Below, piece by piece: positions 24,622 through 32,438 of a DNA stretch of 64,000 nucleotides; the stretch's first letter is position 1; each line of letters starts with the position of its first letter. The notes under the pieces were generated by a model. The model made no database searches. It was not told the origin of the DNA and was given only the letters and a program-made list of their open reading frames with translations. Source of the stretch: Chryseobacterium rhizosphaerae (GTDB lineage Bacteria; Bacteroidota; Bacteroidia; Flavobacteriales; Weeksellaceae). The DNA lies in NCBI RefSeq assembly GCF_003385455.1, contig NZ_QNUF01000011.1:1-64000 (forward strand). The letters run 5' to 3'. The position numbers were made by a program, and so were the translations under genes.

Positions 24622-24969
24622 ATGAAGACCTATAAAGCCATCATAACGATGCTTATACTGGCATTTTCATTATCGCCCTGTTCTGTAAAAAGGGATGTTC
24701 TCGACATTTTTGATATTCAGTACATTAGTGGTTTAAATAAGGTAAAAACAACCTCTGGCTGTGATGCATCTCCCACAACTTCCAGGTTTTCAGTTTCAAA
24801 AGCTGATGTTAAATTAACCGGTAAAGATTTCTTTTCTCTCAATTTTCCAATAAAAAATACGGAAAGTGAAAGGCTTTCTTTCAACAAATACTCTGGCCAT
24901 ACCACTGGCAACAGCCCCCCAAAGTATATTTTATTTAAAAGATTAAAATTAAGTTTGATTCAGGTTTAA
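24622..24969 (+). CDS. Small exported protein upstream of a DoxD-DoxA fusion, unknown function
   Basis: This 115-aa product begins MKTYKAIITMLILAFSLSPC, a signal peptide or lipoprotein-like signal with a Cys (C20) at the cleavage region. The rest is polar with one further Cys (TSGCDASP). No family is recognised. It lies 42 bp before the doxD-doxA fusion gene in the same direction and probably forms a two-gene operon, so it may be a periplasmic partner. The start at 24622 is preferred over 24601 because of the promoter position. Confidence 0.6.
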   Translation: MKTYKAIITMLILAFSLSPCSVKRDVLDIFDIQYISGLNKVKTTSGCDASPTTSRFSVSKADVKLTGKDFFSLNFPIKNTESERLSFNKYSGHTTGNSPPKYILFKRLKLSLIQV

Positions 24970-25011
24970 AAACATCAAACTCGATCAGTCTTTTACATAA
25001 AATCAATTTTA

Positions 25012-26025
25012 ATGAAACATATCATAAAAAGCCAGTCTTCAGATTTGGCAGGCTTATATACTTTATCCCTCCGAATGGTTATCGGATGGACTTATTTTTC
25101 AGCTTTTTGGCGCAGGCTTATCCTTGAAAACAAGCTGACACCCGATGAAAACGGATATATCGGAGAAAAATTTAATCACTTTCTCCCAAATGCTTTAGGA
25201 ATAAAACCCATTATAGAATATTTAGTTACCCATCCTGATACCTTACAGCAGTCTATGATGATCTTTACCATTATTGAAGCTGTAGTAGGTTTATGTATCA
25301 TACTGGGTTTATTCACCCGGTTCATGAGTATTGGAATCTTCGGGCTGGCATTAGGAATTCTTCTGGGTTCAGGCTGGTTGGGAACAACCTGTCTTGATGA
25401 ATGGCAGATAGGTGTCTTGGGTATTGCAGGAGGATTTGTTCTTTTCCTCACGGGAAGCGGTCCTTATTCTCTGGACTACTATTTCATGAAGAAAAACAAG
25501 GCTTTCACTCAAAAAAAATGGTTTCAATGGTTGGGTTCCGGCGTTTTACCCATCTCAAAACCTAAAATTATTGTATTGACAGGCTCTTTAGCGATTTTCG
25601 GGCTTACCCTTTACACTAACCAATACTTCCATGGCGGGGTCTACGGAACACTACACAATAAATCGGTAAAACCAAAGGTTGAAATTTCCAATATTTCTCA
25701 TAATAATTCAGATTTAAAATTTGAAGTATACAGAACCGAAGGTGCAGATGTATACGGTTCTTTCCTCATAGGAATCCACATCCTGGACAAAGACGGAAAT
25801 ATTGTGAAAGAACTGAATCATCAGGAGCTTTCCACACTATCGAAAGAAAACATTCACAACCATTATGTAGCTAAGGTAAAGCCGGGAAAACACAGCTTAA
25901 TAATTCCATTGGGAGCAAAAGCTGATATTATAATTGATATCCGGGATGTTCTTCTGAAAAATAAAGTCCATACCTTAAAACTTATTGATATAAGCGGTAT
26001 TGAATGGATAGGAGAAATCCAATAA
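25012..26025 (+). CDS. DoxD-DoxA fusion protein (TQO small subunits)
   Basis: This 337-aa membrane protein combines a DoxD-like N-terminal part (about 1-160, four predicted helices; LSLRMVIGWTYFSAFWRRL, IIEAVVGLCIILGLFTRFM) with a DoxA-like C-terminal domain. The latter (about 185-335) is beta-rich and begins after one further helix (IIVLTGSLAIFGLTLYT). In Acidianus DoxD and DoxA are separate subunits of thiosulfate:quinone oxidoreductase; Bacteroidota carry fused versions. Whether this one oxidises thiosulfate is unproven. DoxX-type relatives have roles in redox homeostasis too. It is likely co-transcribed with the small exported protein upstream. Confidence 0.85.
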   Translation: MKHIIKSQSSDLAGLYTLSLRMVIGWTYFSAFWRRLILENKLTPDENGYIGEKFNHFLPNALGIKPIIEYLVTHPDTLQQSMMIFTIIEAVVGLCIILGLFTRFMSIGIFGLALGILLGSGWLGTTCLDEWQIGVLGIAGGFVLFLTGSGPYSLDYYFMKKNKAFTQKKWFQWLGSGVLPISKPKIIVLTGSLAIFGLTLYTNQYFHGGVYGTLHNKSVKPKVEISNISHNNSDLKFEVYRTEGADVYGSFLIGIHILDKDGNIVKELNHQELSTLSKENIHNHYVAKVKPGKHSLIIPLGAKADIIIDIRDVLLKNKVHTLKLIDISGIEWIGEIQ

Positions 26026-26236
26026 TCAGTTTTTACTATACAATTGGTCATTTTTGGTAAACGTAAAAGCCCAAAATATTTTTAGATTATGGCTTACCTC
26101 CTTAAGAGGTATAAGTAATGATCATTTTTTGAGCCATTGCGTTTACCAATATTTGACTTCTTTTAAAAACCATAGTATTAATTATGAGTGGATAGGCCCA
26201 GGATTGCAAGGCGAATTTGGAGGATCTGTTTTTAGG

Positions 26237-26296
26237 TTTTGGCTAAAGCCAAATTGGATGGGTTAAAAAAACGGGCTAAAGCCCGTTCTATTGATA
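26237..26296 (+). repeat. Two-hairpin TAAAGCC dispersed repeat, copy 3
   Basis: TTTTGGCTAAAGCCA begins the element, and ACGGGCTAAAGCCCGT (26271-26286) is a perfect 16-bp palindrome followed by TCTATTGATACA. This is the best-preserved copy. It lies 22 bases from the heptamer array that follows. The spacer 26026-26236 shows no gene. Confidence 0.88.
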
Positions 26297-26318
26297 CAGA
26301 AAATGGTGTTTACTGATC

Positions 26319-26409
26319 ACATTATACATTATACATTATACATTATACATTATACATTATACATTATACATTATACATTATACATTATACATTATACATT
26401 ATACATTAT
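26319..26409. repeat. Heptamer tandem array (ACATTAT)13
   Basis: Thirteen perfect ACATTAT units occupy 26319-26409. They overlap the last codons of the minus-strand gene ending at 26392: the final five residues (IMYNV) and the stop codon are read from the repeat. The same unit fills 1-70. Confidence 0.95.
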
Positions 26410-26994
26410 ACAAATCTTATACACACACGAACTATCCGGATTCAGTTCCAGCACCTCCATTTCAAATAAAACATCCAGCCCCATGGCATCGCATACTCCT
26501 TGTACGAAAGGTTTGATCACCGGCCATTTTAATAGATGGGCAATCTCAAACTCTTGTGTTATTCTATGGTAGCGATCCACTCCTTGTATCAACATTTCAA
26601 TTTTATGGTCATTCAATTCTTTAAATTCAAAACTATATTCGGGACTGGATGTAAAAATTGCTCCTATAAGTATTTTTGCTACAGCTGGAATTCCGGGCTT
26701 TAAACCGGGTTTAACAGCAAGGTTTCTCAAAGCCATTTTCGATCCCAGATCATACATAAAGCTATTGGAAAGGAGTTCAATTGCTTCAGCGCCAAAAAGC
26801 TTTCCTGCTTGCTTGAGCATTCCTCCGTAAAAAGCTCCTGTAATATCTGAAAGTCGCTGAACCAGCTCTCTAAATGTTCCGGGAAAATAATCCGAAATAA
26901 TCTGATCCATATCCATTTCAGGGAGATAAATATCATTTTTTCTGAAATCGGATAATGCGACAAACGTTTCCGGCAGTTGTACGTTATTATTCAT
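26392..26994 (-). CDS. Protein of unknown function (about 200 aa)
   Basis: This 200-aa soluble protein has no signal peptide. It looks alpha/beta, with a helical middle (FRELVQRLSDITGAFYGGML, LSNSFMYDLGSKMALRNLAV) and a C-terminal part with H and acidic residues (DRYHRITQEFEIAHLLKW). The pattern is loosely reminiscent of ligand-binding V4R or heme-NO-binding-like folds, but that is only an impression; no family is claimed. The C-terminal five residues and stop are encoded by the ACATTAT array, so the original 3' end may have been replaced by repeat expansion. Confidence 0.75.
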   Translation of the reverse strand: MNNNVQLPETFVALSDFRKNDIYLPEMDMDQIISDYFPGTFRELVQRLSDITGAFYGGMLKQAGKLFGAEAIELLSNSFMYDLGSKMALRNLAVKPGLKPGIPAVAKILIGAIFTSSPEYSFEFKELNDHKIEMLIQGVDRYHRITQEFEIAHLLKWPVIKPFVQGVCDAMGLDVLFEMEVLELNPDSSCVYKICIMYNV

Positions 26995-27363
26995 GGTAAA
27001 AAGTTTTTAATATCTTGAAATAGTATACCTGTTTTTTGAAACAAAAGCAGAATTCCTTATTTCAATGAAAATAAACACAGGAATACCATACAATGAAGGT
27101 CTGATACAGTCAAAAGATATAGCTAGCAGCTATTCTTCAGATAGAAGTATATTGTAATACTCCGGAATTCCTCTATTGAAAAGGGAAAGTATTGGTAAGG
27201 GAACTTATTCATATTTTTTCATTTTGTACAGTAAAGTTAAAGAAAATAAATAAATTCTCCAATAGGTGATATTGTTTTATAAAAAGCAGTAATCATTTAA
27301 TTACAAAACATTTACATCAGCAATAAAAAATATCCCTCATAGACTTTGTTTAAAATAGTCCAT
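26995..27363. other. Intergenic region, no gene seen
   Basis: About 370 AT-rich bases lie upstream of the 200-aa protein gene and downstream of emrB. I see no reading frame with protein character, no repeat family member and no exact promoter box for the minus-strand gene. Confidence 0.55.
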
Positions 27364-27393
27364 AAAAAAACCTCCGGAAAATCCGGAGGTTTA
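27364..27393 (-). terminator. Terminator of the efflux operon
   Basis: AACCTCCGGA and TCCGGAGGTT pair perfectly around a short loop. The A-run on the left (plus strand) gives a T-run for minus-strand transcripts leaving emrB. Confidence 0.92.
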
Positions 27394-27409
27394 TATTGTA
27401 TATCTACAT

Positions 27410-28987
27410 TTAGTGCATCGCTTCACTTAAATCTATCTTTTCTTTACTTTTTCTTTCTTTTATAAATAAGATAAACGGAATACATATCAGGAATATGACT
27501 CCAAGGTAAAGAAATACATCCATGTAGGACAACACAGTTGCCTGTTTGGTTACAGATAAATCAAGCATTTTATAAGCCGCATTCAAGGCAGCATCAGGTG
27601 TCATTCCTTTGGATATAAAACTGGCCTTTAATGTATTTATTCTTTGCTGAACTTCAAAATCCGTTGAATCCAGGTGAGTAATCAAATTCACTCTGTATTT
27701 CTGGCTTGCGTTAGCAATAAAAGTAGTAATGGCTGCAATACCAAAAGATCCTCCCAACTGTCTCATCATCCCTGTAAAGGCAGCACCTTGTCCAATTTCC
27801 TGGCCTTTCAGAGTACTTAATGATAAGGATGTAATCGGGATAAACAATAGTCCGAGCCCGGCACCTCTTACAATCAGCATCCAGAAAAAGGCATCTTTAC
27901 TGGTATCCGGTGTCAGGATTTTATATCCCCAGAAACTATACACAAAGAAAATGAACAGTCCCAAAGACACCAAAATCTGTTGTTTTGCCCCTTTTGCCAG
28001 CAATCTACCAATAATAGGCATCATGAATGCTGTTGTTAATGCTGCCGGAATCATCAATGCTCCCGACTGCAATGCCGTCCATCCCAAAATACTTTGTGTA
28101 TACAGAGGAACAATAAATGTGGAACCATATAACCCGAATCCTAGCACAAATGACATCATTGTTCCGATCCTCAAATTACTATTTTTAAGTACTCTAAGTT
28201 CAACTATCGGGTACTTAAAGGTAAGCTCCCGCCATAGAAACAATATAAATCCTAGAACAGCAGCTATTGTAAATGCGACAATCATTCCGCTTTCAAACCA
28301 ATCCTCTTCATGACCTCTCTCTAAAATGAACTGTAATGAACCCACCGTCACTGCCAGTAACCCAATACCAATCCAGTCTACATCAGATACCTTACGTTTT
28401 TCAGCATATTTCGGACTTCTTACAAACTGAAGTGTCATCAAAGTGGCCGCAATTCCAATGGGAATATTGATATAGAAGATATAAGGCCAACTGAAATTAT
28501 CAACAATATATCCTCCTAGTGGCGGACCTAAAGTAGGGCCTATAATTACCCCTAACCCATAAATGGCCTGAGCCATACTTCTTTTCTCAATCGGATAAGA
28601 TTCCGTGATGATCGTTTGTGAAGTTACCAATAGTGCTCCCCCACCAATTCCCTGCATTAATCTGAAAAATACCAATTCCCAAATATTCGTAGCGTTTCCG
28701 CATAAGAATGAAAATATGGTAAATATGATGATGGAAGCAGCAAAATAGTTTCTACGTCCAAACTGCTGTGAAAGCCAGCTGGTCATCGGTACGACAATTA
28801 CGTTACCTATTGCATAAGCCGTAATTACCCAACCTACTTCAGAAAGTGTGGCTCCAAGATTACCCTTCATCTCATTCAAGGCAACATTTACAATCGTGGA
28901 GTCCACAATTTCAAGCAGAGCACAAAGAATTGCCGTAATCGTGATGATTACTCTTCGGGCTCCATATTCTACTAATGAATCTTGCAT
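27410..28987 (-). CDS. emrB: MFS drug:proton antiporter, DHA2 (EmrB/QacA) family
   Basis: This 525-aa inner-membrane exporter has about 14 predicted helices, the DHA2 hallmark. The motif-A-like loop SWLSQQFGRRNYF follows helix 2, and motif C (GLGVIIGPTLGPPLGGYI) is in helix 5. An early helix carries DSTIVNVAL, shared by EmrB proteins. With EmrA and TolC it would form a tripartite pump that expels drugs or other amphiphiles across both membranes. It is separated from emrA by 97 bp containing a decayed repeat, yet it stays in the same transcription unit and ends at a strong terminator. The substrate cannot be read from sequence. Confidence 0.93.
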   Translation of the reverse strand: MQDSLVEYGARRVIITITAILCALLEIVDSTIVNVALNEMKGNLGATLSEVGWVITAYAIGNVIVVPMTSWLSQQFGRRNYFAASIIIFTIFSFLCGNATNIWELVFFRLMQGIGGGALLVTSQTIITESYPIEKRSMAQAIYGLGVIIGPTLGPPLGGYIVDNFSWPYIFYINIPIGIAATLMTLQFVRSPKYAEKRKVSDVDWIGIGLLAVTVGSLQFILERGHEEDWFESGMIVAFTIAAVLGFILFLWRELTFKYPIVELRVLKNSNLRIGTMMSFVLGFGLYGSTFIVPLYTQSILGWTALQSGALMIPAALTTAFMMPIIGRLLAKGAKQQILVSLGLFIFFVYSFWGYKILTPDTSKDAFFWMLIVRGAGLGLLFIPITSLSLSTLKGQEIGQGAAFTGMMRQLGGSFGIAAITTFIANASQKYRVNLITHLDSTDFEVQQRINTLKASFISKGMTPDAALNAAYKMLDLSVTKQATVLSYMDVFLYLGVIFLICIPFILFIKERKSKEKIDLSEAMH

Positions 28988-29001
28988 ATATTTTTAATAG
29001 G

Positions 29002-29080
29002 TACAATGTAAAAAGTATAATGTAAAATGTCTTTTTAAACTACATGGATATACTTTGTACTTCTCATATTGTACATTGTA
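29002..29080. repeat. Decayed heptamer-type repeat with long inverted arms, in the emrA/emrB spacer
   Basis: TACAATGTA (29002-29010) and TACATTGTA (29072-29080) are exact complements. Between them are TATAATGTA-type units and ATACTTTGTAC (29050-29060), the same 11-mer seen in the tail of the array at 69-79. This looks like a decayed relative of the ACATTAT arrays inserted inside an operon. Confidence 0.6.
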
Positions 29081-29084
29081 TAAA

Positions 29085-30188
29085 TTATTTCAAAGAAACC
29101 TCTGCTTTCACGTTCATTCCTGTTCTTAATCTTTTTGCAATATTTTTATCAAGATTTACAAAATCAATTTTTATAGGAAGTCTCTGAACTACTTTTACGA
29201 AGTTACCACTCGCATTATCCGGAGGCAAAATGGAAAACGTAGCACCTGTGGCCGGAGAAAATGAACTTACTACCCCTTCAAATTCTTTGTCAGGAAAAGC
29301 ATCGATTTCAATTTTCACTTTTTGTCCTTCAACCATTTTATCTACCTGCGTTTCTTTGAAGTTGGCCACTACCCATTTTTGATCATTCTTTACCAAAGCA
29401 AACAGCTGCGCTCCTGCCTGAAGATACTGACCCACCTGAGTAGGCACTTTTCCTACGTAGCCATCTTCTGCAGCAAGAATTACAGTATATGAAAGGTTTA
29501 ATTTTGCATTTTCAACATCCACTTCTCTTTGCTTTGCTACAGAACCTGCAACACTGATTTGTTGTGAACTCGCAGCGGTTTGAGAAGATGCAATATTCGT
29601 TTGCTGAGCAATTTGATTTCTCTGATCCACCAAGACCTGTAACTGCTTATCTGCAGATTGTTTTGCGGCTAAAGCCTGCTCATATTGCTGCTCTGTAATA
29701 GAATGGTCTTTTACAAGGTTAGCATATCTCTTTAAATCCTGGGAAGTTTTCCACACATTTACTTTCGCTGCCTCGATTTGTGCATTGGCAGTAACTACCG
29801 CTGCTTCAGAAGAGCTGATATTTTTTGAAGTGGCTGTTGTAGTAGCTTCGGCATTTGAAATATTGCTTTTAGCAGTAGATAAAGCAGCCTGAGCCTGCTC
29901 AAGAGCCATTTTCTGGTCTCTGTTATCTAAAATAACCAACGTATCTCCTTTTTTTACGAACTGATTATCTTTTACTTTCACCTCAGTGATATATCCTGAA
30001 ATTTTGGAAATCACTGGGGTCATATTAGAAGCAATCTGAGCATCATCTGTTTCTTCATGGTATTGTCCATAAGTAAATGCTCTGTAACCATAGATTCCTC
30101 CTCCGATTACTACAGCTGCTAAAATGATAGGAAAGACTAAACTTTTTTTCTTTTTAGGTTCAACTGCTTGTGTATTATTATTTTCCAT
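29085..30188 (-). CDS. emrA: HlyD/EmrA-type membrane fusion (periplasmic adaptor) protein
   Basis: This 367-aa adaptor has one N-terminal transmembrane helix (about 15-33: LVFPIILAAVVIGGGIYGY). A lipoyl/barrel-sandwich half follows (ISGYITEVKVKDNQFVKKGDTLVILD), then a long Ala/Gln-rich coiled coil (about 78-215), the second lipoyl half (EDGYVGKVPTQVGQYLQAGAQLF) and a beta-barrel domain. It bridges EmrB and TolC across the periplasm. It starts 15 bp after tolC. Normal length for the family. Confidence 0.95.
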   Translation of the reverse strand: MENNNTQAVEPKKKKSLVFPIILAAVVIGGGIYGYRAFTYGQYHEETDDAQIASNMTPVISKISGYITEVKVKDNQFVKKGDTLVILDNRDQKMALEQAQAALSTAKSNISNAEATTTATSKNISSSEAAVVTANAQIEAAKVNVWKTSQDLKRYANLVKDHSITEQQYEQALAAKQSADKQLQVLVDQRNQIAQQTNIASSQTAASSQQISVAGSVAKQREVDVENAKLNLSYTVILAAEDGYVGKVPTQVGQYLQAGAQLFALVKNDQKWVVANFKETQVDKMVEGQKVKIEIDAFPDKEFEGVVSSFSPATGATFSILPPDNASGNFVKVVQRLPIKIDFVNLDKNIAKRLRTGMNVKAEVSLK

Positions 30189-30203
30189 GTGGGTTCGATC
30201 TGA

Positions 30204-31520
30204 TTATTTAATTGTTAAAGTTCCTGTTGTCTGTAATAGTTTTCTATATGCTAATGCGGCGTCTGCTTTTGCATTGATTACGCCCACGTTTGCGGCAATC
30301 TGAGCGGCATCTGCATCCAATAATTCGGTCATGGTTGCCAGCCCGTTGTCATATTTGTTTTTTGTGATCCTGTAATTTTCATTAGCCTGCTCAGCTGATT
30401 TTTCAAAAACAGCGATTCTCTTCTTTGAGTAATCGGTATTCTGATACTCTCTGTTGACATCAAGCTTAATATTGTCATTTAACAACTCATCAGTGGCTGC
30501 CAACTGCTTCTCTCTCGCCTGTGACTGCTTCAAAGATGAATTCTCTTTCCAGATGTTTGACAAATTATAAGAAATTCCGATTCCTACATTCACGGCATTG
30601 TATACGGTAAGGAATTTAGGAATATCTGCCGCTACATAACCTCCGGTAAATGCCAGTGATGGAAGGTTTTCTGCTTTGGCAGCTTTTGACCCCAGTTCGG
30701 CAGCTTTTCTTTGCTGAGCTAAAGCCTGTAAATCTTTACGGTTTTCTCTGGCTTCATTTACATAGAAAACAACCGGTTTTACCTCAGACCCTTCTTCTAT
30801 ATAGTTTTGATCCACTTCAAGCTCTGTCGTTTCAGAAAGTCCCAGAAGCAAATCCATATTGATATTGGCAATATTGTAATTATTTTTGGCTTCCAGTAGC
30901 TGAAGTTCAATATTTGAAGTCTGAAGGTTTGCTTTCAATCTGTCGTTTCTGGCAATCAATCCATTGTTCTCCATTTTCAGAAATGTTTCATCTCTTTTTT
31001 GAGAAGCAGCAAGATTTTCTTCAAAAACTTTGATAGACTGATTGGCCTTAAACAGATTGTTGTAAGCCTGGGCAACATTATAAGCAATTGCAATTTTATC
31101 GTTTTCAGTGCTTAATTTGGATGCTTCCACCAGATATTTTGCAGACTGAATCCCATACTTGATCCTTCCTCCACTGTAAATGGGAACGCTAAGATTAGCC
31201 GACCCGTAAAGAACCTGATGTATTTCCGGTCCTCCTGCCCCTCCGGAAAGCCCCGGAAGTTTGATATCAACATTCGGTTTTATCGGAAGGTACATATAGC
31301 TTCCAGAAACTTTCAATTCAGGAAGCTGCTTGTTTTTAGCTTCCAAAAGATCAGCTGTAGCCTCCTCGATCTTGGCTGCGTCGATCTTGAGATTCTTGCT
31401 GTTCTGGATTCCCAGCTGCACAGCTTCGTCAAGAGAAAGTGTTTTTTTCTCCTGAGCATTTGCATTTGCTACTCCTACGAATAGTGATAATGCAATCACT
31501 GAGTTATTTATTCTCTTCAT
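30204..31520 (-). CDS. tolC: TolC-family outer-membrane efflux protein
   Basis: This 438-aa outer-membrane channel has a signal peptide ending NANAQ (residue 23). Two repeated OEP domains have the expected heptad-rich helices (LSLDEAVQLGIQNSKNLKIDAAKIEEA in the first; NENYRITKNKYDNGLATMTELLDA in the second, each shown in name only). The repeat of LDEAV and TELLDADA motifs marks the internal duplication. It forms the exit duct for the EmrAB pump. Its start overlaps the tetR stop by 17 bases, so the regulator and pump are co-translated. Confidence 0.93.
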   Translation of the reverse strand: MKRINNSVIALSLFVGVANANAQEKKTLSLDEAVQLGIQNSKNLKIDAAKIEEATADLLEAKNKQLPELKVSGSYMYLPIKPNVDIKLPGLSGGAGGPEIHQVLYGSANLSVPIYSGGRIKYGIQSAKYLVEASKLSTENDKIAIAYNVAQAYNNLFKANQSIKVFEENLAASQKRDETFLKMENNGLIARNDRLKANLQTSNIELQLLEAKNNYNIANINMDLLLGLSETTELEVDQNYIEEGSEVKPVVFYVNEARENRKDLQALAQQRKAAELGSKAAKAENLPSLAFTGGYVAADIPKFLTVYNAVNVGIGISYNLSNIWKENSSLKQSQAREKQLAATDELLNDNIKLDVNREYQNTDYSKKRIAVFEKSAEQANENYRITKNKYDNGLATMTELLDADAAQIAANVGVINAKADAALAYRKLLQTTGTLTIK

Positions 31521-32130
31521 AACCTAAAAGGTCTTTTAGTAAATGTTTTATATGTTTATTAAGTTCAGTATAGTATTTTTCGTCAAAAACACTCTCTTCT
31601 TCTGTATCATTAAGGAATTCTTTATACATATCTTTAGCATTGAATGCATAAAACAAAGTTCCGCTGATGGTTGAGTGAAACAGATAAATTGGAGGATTTT
31701 TCGTGAAAATCCCCTTCTCCAGCCCACGTTCCAGTATTTGAGAATACATGGAAAGAAATCCCATTTTAGTTTGTTTTAAAAACTCTACAATCTGTGGATT
31801 TTCAGTGTGAAGCTGCTCCCTCTGCATAATCCTGTAAAAGCATTTCTGGGTTCTTATCCTATCGGAAAACTGGTCTATTATCTTTTCGATCTTCTGCCAT
31901 TCATTAAGGTCTGTTCTTTCTACGATATCTTTTGAGAAAAACTGTCCTTCATTCATTCTGTATTCAACCAGTTTTTCATAAAGCTTTTCTTTAGAGCCAA
32001 AATAGTAAGAGATCATAGAGATATTCACATTTGCAGCCTTGGAAATTTCTCTGGTAGAAGTTCCGTCAAAACCTTTTTCTGCAAAAAGTTTTTCAGCAGC
32101 AAATAATATATTTTCTTCTTTTGAAATCAT
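31504..32130 (-). CDS. TetR-family transcriptional regulator of the efflux operon
   Basis: This 208-aa regulator has an N-terminal helix-turn-helix (AEKLFAEKGFDGTSTREIS then NVNISMISYYFGSKEKLYEKL, shown in part). The C-terminal ligand domain is helical. The ATG at 32130 (MISKEENILFAA) is chosen. An upstream in-frame TTG at 32154 falls inside the -7 promoter box and cannot be the start. It is the first gene of the operon, followed by tolC with a 17-base overlap. A palindromic operator over its own promoter indicates autorepression, relieved by pump substrates. Confidence 0.93.
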   Translation of the reverse strand: MISKEENILFAAEKLFAEKGFDGTSTREISKAANVNISMISYYFGSKEKLYEKLVEYRMNEGQFFSKDIVERTDLNEWQKIEKIIDQFSDRIRTQKCFYRIMQREQLHTENPQIVEFLKQTKMGFLSMYSQILERGLEKGIFTKNPPIYLFHSTISGTLFYAFNAKDMYKEFLNDTEEESVFDEKYYTELNKHIKHLLKDLLGYEENK

Positions 32131-32151
32131 ATCACTTCCATTTTCAGGGCG

Positions 32152-32182
32152 CAAATTTACATAAGTTTTTCACAAAATCAAA
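32152..32182 (-). promoter_or_regulatory. Promoter of the tetR-tolC-emrAB operon
   Basis: On the minus strand TTTG (32179-32182) serves as the -33 element and TAAATTTG (32152-32159) as the -7 box. They are separated by 19 bases, the best-formed Bacteroidota promoter in the window. The ATG lies 21 bases beyond the -7 box. Confidence 0.8.
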
Positions 32183-32191
32183 CGATTGATT
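32176..32191. promoter_or_regulatory. Palindromic TetR operator
   Basis: AATCAAACGATTGATT has perfect AATCAA/TTGATT arms around a nearly symmetric core and covers the -33 element of the promoter. This is the expected place for a TetR-family repressor to block RNA polymerase. Confidence 0.75.
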
Positions 32192-32401
32192 GATTTTTTA
32201 ATATAGATTTAATTTATCAGCAACATAAGACGATTTCTATTAACATAATAAATATAAATAACTACAATAAAAGACAGTAATGCAGTATTCACTTGAATCA
32301 CCTTAAAAATCAACAGTTAGACAGAAAGTGCAATACCGGCTTGTTCCGAATAGATGATGCGCAGGAAGAACCAAGCAGGCAGCTGCTTGTATAGAAAGGA
32401 A
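32192..32401. other. Intergenic region upstream of the efflux operon, no gene seen
   Basis: About 210 bases between the tetR promoter and the holB terminator. It is AT-rich at the left end. No convincing frame, repeat or RNA was recognised. Confidence 0.5.
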
Positions 32402-32436
32402 ATAAAAAAACATTCCGGCCTGTTGGCCGGAATTGT
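32402..32436 (-). terminator. Terminator after holB
   Basis: ATTCCGGCC and GGCCGGAAT pair perfectly around TGTT. The plus-strand A-run at 32403-32410 gives a T-run for minus-strand transcripts. Confidence 0.93.
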
Positions 32437-32438
32437 AT

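Noticed and set aside
26054..26266. 70-codon plus-strand frame after the DoxD-DoxA gene
   Set aside because: It is low-quality coding, and its 3' part lies within the two-hairpin repeat.
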